Positions 55,616 to 64,000 of a DNA stretch of 64,000 nt are shown one piece after another; position 1 is the stretch's first letter, and every line of letters begins with the position of its first letter. The notes below the pieces were generated by a model. That model searched no databases. It was not told where the DNA came from and worked only from the letters and a program-made list of their open reading frames with translations. The position numbers and the translations under genes were made by a program. This stretch comes from Rhizophlyctis rosea (lineage: Eukaryota; Chytridiomycota; Chytridiomycetes; Rhizophlyctidales; Rhizophlyctidaceae): the NCBI GenBank assembly GCA_027596075.1, contig JADGJC010000005.1, forward strand, positions 310,001-374,000, read 5' to 3'.

Positions 55616-56141
55616 TCAAGCGCTTTCTCCCCATCCCACGTACCACGAGTTCGGGGGTGCAGTACAGTTCCCCGCTTTATGGGTCCCATCCTTAAACTCC
55701 GGCACCCGGTAGACGGTTTTGAGGTTCGTCACGTTATTCAGATCTTCTAATACTACTGTTGCTTCCGCTCCGCTCGCGAATGTCGCGAAACGGGCTTTCT
55801 TTCCCGAATCCAAGGTGACAAATCCAATATACCCGCTGAAGAAGCGTTCCATCTCTTCCGCATTGGGATCTATGGTAAGATAACTAATGAAAATACTTTT
55901 GAGCGGCTTGTCGATGGGGCATGTCACGAAATGTGGGGCGTAGTCCATCCACTTTGCGAGGGAAAAAGGGAACGTAGATCGTGCCAAAATATATGCTGTT
56001 GTTGGACGGCACCACTAGTGGAAGGTGCCCGCCGTTACGTCCGTGACGGATCCACATGCTGCGAAGTTCGACCAGTTCTCGGCTTGTGGGCTGTTCCGTT
56101 AAAAGGGAACCACATTCGATGGGATAATGGAAGGATGCCAT
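55616..56141 (-). CDS. Small RRM-type RNA-binding protein (possibly partial)
   Basis: An RRM is clear on the minus strand: SIFISYLTID (strand 1), NAEEMERFFSGYI (helix 1), GFVTLDSGKKARFATFASGAEATVVLEDLNN (strands 2-3, helix 2) and KTVYRVPEF (strand 4). The upstream ORF starting at the ATG at 56141 (MASFHYPIECGSLLTEQ) reads into it in frame if a 45-nt intron (56038-55996, GTAACG to AACAG) is removed; otherwise the two are one base out of frame. That gives exons 56141-56039 and 55995-55616, 160 residues. The intron is short with a weak donor, so a frameshift is the alternative. An open frame further upstream to 56407 might be another exon. Role inferred: RNA binding; no specific family. Confidence 0.5.
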
Positions 56142-58541
56142 GACAGATTCGTTTGAATGACAAGGAACACGGTGTTTGGAGTGGGATCCGTGCCAGAACG
56201 TATTCCCTCAATCTCTAGGCAAATTAAGGGTGCTATGTGCCACCACGCGTATGCTGCGCCACTCCACCATCTGAAAAGCGGGGGTGTCAAGAGTCGGAGA
56301 TTGCATTCCGACACATGACCCTCTGGCGTAAAAAGAATATCTATCTCCAGGTTTCCCCAATCGCCCACGACTGAAAGCAATCCCTCCGTAATACGAACAC
56401 ATGCCAAGAAGACACTATATTCTTATGACGCATACATCTTTACTCAAGTCCTCAATCATTACCTGTCATGACAATCTGTCCGCCTCAATTGACAATAGCA
56501 ACTCAACCCTAATCCTCCTCCATATAGCTCAACATAAATCGCCGCCCTCTTACCATACTGGAGTGTCGGAGACCATGTCGGAGTGAATTAATGACGATGT
56601 GAGCGTCGTGTGAAAATCGTTCCGCCCGCAAGCGTGTTGGGCCCTAGTTATATGCCAACCACTGGTTCTCCGCTTGCCATTTCCTCCACCAACGGTCAAT
56701 GTTGGCGTAATGCATGAACAAGACGGGGTCGTTGGGGCTAGTGCGAGGGTCCGACAGATCTCCACCAACGACAGAGTGCACCGGGTTACTGTACATGATA
56801 TATCAGTCGATTTGCCAATAGTAGCTCAATTCCAATCGGGCGCTCACTGAATATAATCTTCTAAAACGTGGCGAAGGTCATCGTACGTGGAAAAACTAGT
56901 CAGATAGTTCGTTGCCACCTCTAGGGATTGATACTAAAGATCGGGCGCTGATATGATGATGAAATCTGTTCATGTATGTAGTTTTTCGTGAGCATTCGCA
57001 ATGGTGAGCATTGCTTGTGACGATCCCCAAGTGACGCAACTGTAGTGATAATAGCTGACCGCAGTCGGCTGGTCGTCTCTAATTTCGGTGCTGCTTGCCC
57101 GACTCTGTTTCTTTTCGACTCGGAATATGACCCTCTCCTCCATCTTTCGCATAAGTATCTGCACCATGCTGCGCATCACGCATTTGGTGCTGCATTGGCA
57201 CAAGCGTCCCAGCCACCTTCGCTGGAGTTTAGTTACTCGCGCCATTCTCATTCCACCCAGCCAGCCGCTGGCGCTTGGCCCATGTCTCCAACGAAACGCG
57301 TCTGCCAACAAGACCCTGCTACTAACCATAAAGATAACAACAGGAATTCTCAAGTAAGAAGATTTCACTAAGTTCGGACGTGTCGGGCAAATATTATGTA
57401 CACCCCTGCAAAATTGGGAGTCAGGTCATTTTCGGCGACGAATGCAGCTGACGATATAAATCGTACCTTTCAACGCGCTGAAGACCGTCAGTCGTTATGT
57501 TACTGTGCATCTTGCTGTTGCCGGCAGGTCAAAGTAGTACCGGTATGAGAAGATGGTGGTTGACGCTTGAAGTTGTTACGTGTTTCGGATGGGAGTGGTT
57601 GCTGAGATGGGAAGAAGAAGTGTGGGGTGTGAGGGGAAAATAATTCTGACACACCTTTTTTTCCGCCGTGGCCGTGCCTTGCTGCTTCCTCACATGCAAA
57701 CCGAATTGGGGCACTTGAAAAACGCATCACCTCACGTTCGACTCTCTTCCCTCCTTCTTTTGTTATTGAAGAACGAACCTTTTCTTTTGAGCCCATCCGC
57801 CTCGCCTCCAACTCCGCGTTCGAGGAAATACACAGCACATATGAACCAACTATGACGTAAGCGTCCCTGTTATACATCGGCTTTGTTCGACTACCAACCT
57901 GTTCTTGTTTATTTACTTCACAGATCTCCACTCACAACCGTTCAACGATTCCTCCACCATAGCTCGCCTCCCCTCCAACCCATCACACCCTACTCTATTG
58001 ACGTTTTACAAAGCCGTCGTGGCCGTATCAGACTCAGCACGCTGAAACCAAAGCGATCGTCTTTATACGAACATACGAACTTCGTAGCCGTGTACCATCC
58101 AGCTCGGTCGATGACCTCCTCCCTATCATAACGGTTCGATAACCCTATATGCCTCCCCTGTCGGCACGAACATACCTTATTTATCGAACTTTTCCTGACC
58201 GCTCGGTCGTAAACAACACATATCGTCTTCAACCACCCAACCGACTCAACGAAACCTTCAATCTTTGAGGATCAGTCAACAAGGATCGTTGATGCAACTT
58301 TTTCACGTTCAGGCATGTGTCGCGTGTGTTATTGAACATGAATTCACATGCTTCAAACACTTCACTTTTAGATACTGATCTACGGGGCGCTGCCCCCCGG
58401 AAGTTTTGAGAACTGGAACGTATCGGATCATTGACAATTGGCGGGACAGTGGATTGGTGGCTGTTATAGTGAAAAATGTGTGGAATATACGTGTGCAATA
58501 GGACATAATCACCAACTTCGGCAATGACAAAGAGAGGCTAT
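56142..58541. other. No gene recognised
   Basis: ORFs on both strands near 57000-57370 are of similar length and unsupported; one on the minus strand has a hydrophobic N-terminus (MKSSYLRIPVVIFMVSS). Nothing further can be claimed. Confidence 0.35.
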
Positions 58542-58710
58542 TGGTCGGAAATGTTTATTGGTTGGTCAGTAGTAGTCTACATATGTACATTGGTCAGGAT
58601 TTTTAAGTATCTGGTCGGAAATGGATATTTACGATGGTCGGAGTTTGGTATTGTCGTGGTCAGGAGTAGATTTTTTGTTATGGTCGGTAGTGTTCTTCTG
58701 TATGGCCAGC
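58542..58710. repeat. Second non-coding array of the TGGTCGGAAGT minisatellite
   Basis: Eight copies begin at 58542, 58563, 58591, 58612, 58635, 58657, 58681 and 58703, spaced 21-28 (mostly 21-24). It lies just past the 3' end of the gene at 58833-59593, mirroring the array at 52662-52860 past the 3' end of the gene at 52947-54124. Confidence 0.75.
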
Positions 58711-58832
58711 AGATGAACTACTGAGTGCCACCGAAGGTGCCCCATTGGAACGTGGGGCGAGGTGGGTCAGGAGTGATTGGCATGGCGTGGTCGGCAGTGG
58801 TGCGGATGGCGGGTTGGCGGTGAGGGGCCACC

Positions 58833-59593
58833 CTAACCGGCGCGAACGCGGGCAGGTGGTTGGGGAATTGTTGGGCGGGAGTGCGATAAGGAGCCGGAAT
58901 GGGTGCGGGAGGAGGCTGAACGGGAGGAGCGGGAGCGGGAGCAGCTGCAGGAGAGGGAGGGAGGTGGAGACGGAGCGGGAGAGGGCGCGCGCGAGGGGGT
59001 GACGTCGGAGTCTGTGCAGAACCACGTGTCGCCCGCGTATGGCCCCTCTTGCCAGTCGCGTGGAGGAGCGTTTGGGGTCCAGAAATCGGCCTTTTTGTGC
59101 GCTGCGGAGGGGAAAATATTAAGCCATGTGCCTGCAGTTGGGATAAATTGGTTTCAAGAAACTTTGACTCACCCTTGCCACTTGGCCGCATGGCCAAAAA
59201 CAAACCGCGCCAACGCCGTGGGGCTGCCATAGCCATGTCCGCCGTGTCCTGGCTTTCAAATTGTACAAGGGCCGAACCGCCGCCCGTCTCCTTCACCCGC
59301 CCGCCCGAAACTTTTTCAACCTTCCCAAAGACTTCGTAAAAAGTTTTCAGATCGATCTCTTGGGGCCCAGGGGAGCGACGCCAGGTGACATGAATCACAG
59401 TGGTCACTTCGGATGGGGCATGCCCGGGTACGTGAATGGTCATGTTGCATCTATTGAGGTCGCAAGTACCGTGCCTGTGGAAGCGCCCACACACGCCGGG
59501 AGGGTACGGGACCTCCTCTTCCCATTCGAGCGATGCAGCGGATGGGAGCGAGTAAACGAGTCCGTCTTCGGCGGTGACGAGCCTACTGGGCAC
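58833..59593 (-). CDS. CCCH-like zinc finger + RRM protein with an Arg/Ser-rich tail
   Basis: Exon 1 (up to 59173) carries CGRFHRHGTCDLNRCNMTIH, a Cys-Cys-Cys-His cluster close to CCCH spacing, and an RRM (TVIHVTWRR, IDLKTFYEVFGKVEKVSGG, SALVQFESQDTADMAM, GLFLAMRPSG). An intron (59172-59102, donor AAGG/GTGAGT, acceptor CTCCGCAG) joins in phase to exon 2 (59101-58833), which reads KKADFWTPNAPPRDW and then a Ser/Arg/Pro-rich tail to TAG. The spliced tail resembles SR-type splicing factors, whereas the unspliced frame is only Pro/Ala low complexity. The start is unresolved. The frame has no ATG before the zinc finger (GTG at 59593), while an ATG near 59636 is in another frame, so an upstream exon is likely. 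Inferred role: mRNA binding or splicing. Confidence 0.6.
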
Positions 59594-60193
59594 GTCCCGG
59601 TGGGGAAGGAGGATGTGGGGTTGTCGGTAGTCATATAGTTATATCTGCTGATAGCTTTTTGTGTGTGATAGTTTCCGACCAAGGTGATCTACGAATTTTG
59701 GGAGCGTGGGAAGTAGAGTACAGGGTTTACCTGCACTGTTTTGAGTGCAGTCCACAATATAATCTCAACGAAAGCGGTGGAAATTGGGTTGCCTTCCTTT
59801 CTGGGGTATAGTATCTCTTCAGCCTCCGAACCTGCAAGATGGTCTAGATGGTCCGACTCAGCTTCCCTTCAAATCGACACCATTCCGTTATGTCACCATG
59901 CGCCAAAAGCGTCACATAGGGTGTTATTTTGTCCTCACTGTTTCAGTCACAGTGGCATAGAGTGAAATAATATAGCATAGTGGATTTCTCTTCATTCATT
60001 GTGACAATCGATTCGGACTGGTCTTGCAGCCAGCCAGCTGAATTACTGAACAGCAATGAACCAGCTCCCAATCGCCCGTCGATGCAGTATACAGGTAGAC
60101 TTGGTGAGTGGGGCAGGGCCGTGAGACAAACATAGACGCAGAAATGAGGAGGAGGAGTCTTCCTTCTAGGACCGCGAGTGCCGAAGAGCATTA

Positions 60194-60580
60194 GCTGACC
60201 TCCGCAACACCCAAAGGAAAGCGACCTGCTCATGCCGCCTTCTCTTCTTCCCAAGTCAACCCAGGTTGAAAGTTGCGACTTTGTCGGCGAGTGTTGCAGA
60301 AACATTGGTAGTAAGTAACTGCTTCCATTGAGGTGGTTTGCTGGGCTTCCGGAAGTTCGGGACCCTTACCCATCGTCGCTTCTCCTGTGCAGGACTGTGA
60401 GTGGATCGAAGGCCGATGGCTGACCTTCTCAACACCCAAAGGAAAGCGAACTGCTCATGCTGCGCTCTCGTCTTTATAAGTCAGCCCTGCTTGAAAGTTG
60501 CGACTTTGTTGGCGAGTGTTGCAGAAATATTGGTAGTAAGTGACTGGGCCCGGGACCCTGGCCCATCGTCGCTTTTGTTG
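60194..60580. repeat. Local tandem duplication
   Basis: 60194-60385 is repeated at 60420-60580 in the same orientation (CAACACCCAAAGGAAAGCGA, TTGCGACTTTGT, GGCGAGTGTTGCAGAAA, CCCATCGTCGCTT). The second copy lacks about 33 bases, and scattered substitutions show it is not recent. No coding meaning seen. Confidence 0.85.
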
Positions 60581-60881
60581 ACCGCGTTCATGGGCGGATC
60601 CAGTCAGGAAGCGACCTCCTTCTCTGGCATGCCTAAGTGTTCGACCTTAGCATCTGTAAAACTTTCCTTCGCTTGAAGGACCTGTTCATCGGCCTTTGTC
60701 ACGCAATCAGAAGAATGTTGACTACTGCAACATTGAAGATCATTTCTGGATAGACGTTTGGACTACCTTGTCAGCAATCCATAGCTATCTACATTGTTCA
60801 CCTTCTCAAATCGTACCGTCGGGATATTTGGATTCGTTGCTTTCGGTCGGCAAGATGACAACGCATTTTCCACAAATCTAG

Positions 60882-61166
60882 TGGAGGGGTTCTCTTCTGT
60901 TTCGTCAATCCTCGGCTTTTTCGACAAGTAGCTCCTATAGCTTGTTGAAACGCGGTGAGTAAACTGCTTCATTTCCGTTGTAACTGTGCTGATAAGGCGT
61001 CCTTCCCAACACAGCTGAAAAATGGCACCACCACGGAGTATCTGAAGGACTACAAAAAGCACATACGCACTCCCGCAGTCGTGGCGGTGGATGCCGAGCA
61101 AAACTACTTTGGCTCGAGAAGCGGCTTCGCCCGGAATATAGAGAACGATGGATACTGGGCAGCAAG
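60882..61166 (+). CDS. Possible internal exons of a small gene with a mitochondrial-type leader
   Basis: 60882-60954 reads SLLFRQSSAFSTSSSYSLLKR, an Arg/Ser-rich leader without acids. A 60-nt intron (GTGAGT to CACAG) joins in phase to 61015-61166 (AEKWHHHGVSEGLQKAH, LLWLEKRLRPEYRERWILG), followed by a GTACGT donor. No start codon or later exon was found, and another frame over exon 2 is also open. Tentative. Confidence 0.25.
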
Positions 61167-61750
61167 GTACGTCTGCTGAGGCAATGTGAACTACATTTTG
61201 AAATTGATGTCCGGGACGTCGAAGCTTTTGGGCCTGTCGTTCCGTCTAAGAGCGCAAACGCTATTGCCCTCATAACTCTCTCATACAGAAACCTTCCTAT
61301 TCTCCAATAGATTCTTCTCCGCTTTCAAATCCCGTCACGTATTGCTTACCGTCGCAAAACCTACTGTTACCTAAGATCAAGTCTTTGATGATCCTCTTTG
61401 GCAAAAGGGCAAACATAGTGCAATCGGAAGTGGTAAATAAGTTGAAGAGCAAAGTCAAAGTCATATTTCATGAAGCGGCTTACTATACGGGCGATATTTT
61501 GGTATACCCGTTCGGATGATGTGGCGACCGACGGCAGGATTGAGAGTCACCCGGAAGCGGTGCCATTTGAGCGTTTTGAGGGAAAGAGTGCAGGATTGTT
61601 GGCAATCATCATTCCCAGGGGTTGTCGGGACCAGGATGGCCGACGGAGGACTCGTAGGTAGCTGTATGTGAGGGTCACGGTGCTGCCCGCGGCGATGGTG
61701 CATGGCGATTGGCGACTGCTGAGGGCGCGGGCTCATGGCAGACAATGTCT

Positions 61751-61840
61751 TGACTCTGTTGGTGGGGTTGAATGTCAGGTTGACTCTGTTAATGGGGTTG
61801 AATGTCAGGTTGACTCTGTTGGTGGGGTTGAATATCAGGC
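61751..61840. repeat. Three tandem copies of a 30-bp unit
   Basis: Exact or near-exact units at 61751-61780, 61781-61810 and 61811-61840 (TGACTCTGTTGGTGGGGTTG followed by AATGTCAGGT), differing at 2-3 positions. Confidence 0.95.
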
Positions 61841-62149
61841 TGCCTCTTGGATTGCAAGACCACCTTATTAACTCCACTCTCCATGACAAGAAATTGGTCG
61901 AGAGCAGCAGCTTTGGCCATTGATGGCCTTGACGGAGTAGTGGGCTCGGGCAAACCCAGCTGGTGCCAAGGCAGACGCTACAATAGTGAACCTACTTGGT
62001 GAATGTACCCTTGGATGAGGGGTGAAAGAAGGAGTTCAAAAGTCATCTGGAATTTGTTGGTAATAGATGGATAGGGGACTTATGTGAAAGCTTAGCAACT
62101 CCTGCAGTTCAGCAGTCTTCCGTGACCCACTCACTCTCCCTGATATCAT

Positions 62150-62490
62150 TCTGGACGCGCATGAGGCGCGTCTATTTGTAACCATCTGACATGGAGAGGG
62201 TAGAAATCATCGCATTCTAGCATGGATTCTGACTTCGAGGCGTTCAGCATAATCCGACGCATGGTAGCTTTGCGGAACGAGCTTTTCAGCTAACCGCAAA
62301 TACCAATCATGCGAATCATAGCTCCTCTCATACTAAGTTGAATTACTTTTGAAATAACACCTCATTAGTAACTTTAGTAGGGTAAAACTAACCTGTCTCA
62401 CGGCGGTCTAAACCCAGCTCACGTTCCCTATTGGCGGGTGAACAATCTGACGGTTTGGGAATTCTGCTTCTCAATGTTCCATGTTCCAAA
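62150..62490 (-). rRNA. Diverged fragment of 28S (large-subunit) rRNA, probably a pseudogene
   Basis: On the minus strand the segment reads, in order, several near-universal 28S 3'-domain stretches: AAGCAGAATTC, TTGTTCACCCGCCAATAGGGA, ACGTGAGCTGGGTTTAGACC, GTGAGACAGGTTAGTTTTAC, CTTAGTATGAGAGGA, AAGCTACCATGCGTCGGATT, GAACGCCTCGAAGTCAGAAT and CATGCTAGAATGCG. It diverges between and outside these, including within the normally invariant sarcin-ricin-adjacent 3' part (for example ATGAGAGGAGC). Only about 330 bases are present, with no neighbouring rRNA. A degenerate dispersed copy rather than a working gene. Confidence 0.75.
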
Positions 62491-63122
62491 GGGGTGGAAC
62501 CTGAAGCAAACACCCTCGAGATAAGGAACGTCCTCGTCTCTCCCGATCGCGCTGCTGGAGGGAATGCTATAAACATTCCCATTGGGCGCCGTAAAAACGC
62601 GCCGCGGCCCGGTGTGGTTGGGAAGGAGGGAGACGAGAGCGTTATTAACATGGCCAATTATTGTTGTTGTTGTTGTTATACCCTAGGTCAGGCAGCGTCA
62701 AGGAACCATATGCATATGTGGTCGTATGTATGTGAGAGCACGCTGCCTGCAGAACATATATGTCGCTTTCTTGGGGAAGCCAATGTCTAATGGCAGCATC
62801 CTGCAACTGCCAGCTGGCGAGTTGCCCATTCCGAACGGACGGTCTTGAACCATACGCATGGTGGACGCAGATGACGAACTCATACATGAGATCTCCTATC
62901 CTTTGAGTGTTAGGCGGGAGGTCTAGGTTACGAAACTTGATGTACACGGTGTCCCCACCCACCCCCATCTCCGCCCCCCCGCGCTCTCCCCCCACGACCA
63001 CGGGACTTACCAGAGGCGCCCCTCGCCGAACACCCGGGTGAAACCGGATAACGCGAGACCGGCGAACTTCAACGGATCGTCACAAATGCAGGGCCAGAAG
63101 AACGCTGCATAACCGAGGTGAT

Positions 63123-63655
63123 AGTCTTTGATGCCGAAACTGTGACTGTTGGACAGGTGGATGTCATGGAAAAGGGTCTTTCAGCGATCGGTAAGGTCGG
63201 AGATACAGAGGCAACCACAAACCCAGAGCATTCCATTGTGGGACCTTGGGATATTGGCAGCCACAGAGGAAAGGTTTCTTAAAAGTCCGCTTGAGTAGGG
63301 ATCATTGGTGTAGCCATCTGCCATTTACTGTATTGCTTGTAACCTCGAAGTCGGCGGCATTGTTGATTGCATTTATGGGGGGAAGGTCAAGCAGGGGGCT
63401 TACTTCAAGGTAAGGTCATAAAAGGTTGGCCGGATGAACGGGGCATTATGGAGCCTTGGTCTTCGATGCCGGATCGTTGACCTTTGGACAGGTGGATATC
63501 ATAAATGAGGGTCTTTCAAAGATCGGAAAGGTTGGGTACAGATGGGACCTGATACCGGGAGCATTCTGTTGTCCGACCCTGAGATGTTGGCCAGAATGGA
63601 GGAAAGGCTTCTTACAAGTCGGGCGAAGTAGGGGTTATAGGTGTAGCCATTGATG
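63123..63655. repeat. Local tandem duplication (offset about 335 bp)
   Basis: 63123-63320 is repeated at 63458-63655 (shared TCTTTCA, GGTGTAGCCAT, TTGGACAGGTGGAT, GAGGAAAGG, GAGCATTC words in order). Substitutions and small indels are frequent, so it is an old duplication. Confidence 0.75.
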
Positions 63656-63835
63656 ATTTGCTGCTTGATTTCATTATCGAAGGCGGTAGGGTTGTTGATT
63701 GCGTGTACAGATGGCGGGTTGTCTGGGGGTTAGCGACTGAGGGTATCCGCCGACGCGATTGAGTCGGCCAGGGATTTGTTGAATGTCCGAATCGAAGTGA
63801 GACAGGAAGTGGACAGCTTGAGTGTGCCGGCGGCT

Positions 63836-63966
63836 GATTTGCTTCTGTTTCGGTAAATGCTTTGGGAAGTTGTAGCCGGTACAGATGATGAATTTGGTAC
63901 TCCGGATGATTTGTTTCTGTTTCAGTAAATGCTTCAGGGAGTTGTAGTGAATTTGGTACTCCGGAG
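63836..63966. repeat. Short tandem duplication
   Basis: GATTTG(C/T)TTCTGTTTC(G/A)GTAAATGCTT...GAATTTGGTACTCCGGA occurs at 63836-63907 and again at 63906-63966. The second copy lacks 12-13 bases around GCCGGTACAGATG. Confidence 0.9.
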
Positions 63967-64000
63967 CAAGCGGTACCATTGCTGAAGGCAGTAGAAGAGG

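Larger units (their letters stand above)
62491..64000. other. No gene recognised; repeats only
   Basis: Contains a short (GTT)n run near 62656-62678 and the two local duplications listed below. ORFs are short and unsupported. Confidence 0.4.

Noticed and set aside
57045..57371. Plus-strand ORF and its minus-strand counterpart as genes
   Set aside because: Both strands are open for over 100 codons with unremarkable products; nothing favours either.

Overview
This is a window of eukaryotic, intron-rich nuclear DNA, most likely from a chytrid-type (early-diverging) fungus. The evidence is: many short introns (about 45-110 nt) with GT-AG ends; a single fused ATP-citrate lyase gene (Ascomycota split it in two); a TmcB/TmcC-like multi-pass membrane protein; and a secreted GH5 mannanase with a fungal CBM1. 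The lineage is an inference. No prokaryotic or viral genes were recognised. Exon chains below were built by hand from splice sites and checked by reading phase.

Layout. 0.8-9.3 kb: two tandem paralogous minus-strand genes with an RRM-like look. One copy (0.85-3.3 kb) has an in-frame TAA and splices in frame into unrelated KNH-like and PPOX/Bli-3-like segments. The other (4.2-5.5 kb) looks intact, and a duplicated piece of it lies at 9.0-9.25 kb. A 3'-5' exonuclease gene sits between (7.45-8.48 kb). 13.0-17.2 kb: ATP-citrate lyase, 7 exons. 19.5-22.8 kb: a large disordered protein. 23.3-29.6 kb: an O-methyltransferase, a modular mannanase and a UDP-glycosyltransferase side by side. 33.6-39.4 kb: the 19-exon TmcB-like gene. 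41.8-42.7 kb: a phytanoyl-CoA dioxygenase-like gene.

40.9-64 kb is gene-poor and repeat-rich. Its standout is a family of six minus-strand elements (41.0, 44.9, 45.2, 49.1, 49.4 and 52.2 kb). Each has a 14-15 bp hairpin, then 7-9 nt, then a GTATG 5' splice site; five have a conserved intron-like body of about 200 nt and a TACTAA(C/T) branch site, and the sixth a short version. Hairpin arms differ between copies but stay paired, with G-U wobbles that work only on the minus strand and several compensatory pairs. This is the best candidate for an undescribed system: an introner-like or structured-intron RNA family.

The same half also holds a structured tandem array (45.8-46.6 kb), a 21-23 bp minisatellite present both as protein repeats and as non-coding arrays (52.7, 54.2-54.5, 58.5-58.7 kb), RRM genes (55.6-56.1 and 58.8-59.6 kb), a decayed berberine-bridge-type oxidase, a diverged 28S rRNA fragment (62.15-62.49 kb) and several local tandem duplications.

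The genes form no single operon-like pathway. The only suggestive functional neighbourhood is methyltransferase - mannanase - glycosyltransferase, and that is weak evidence for a specialised-metabolism cluster.
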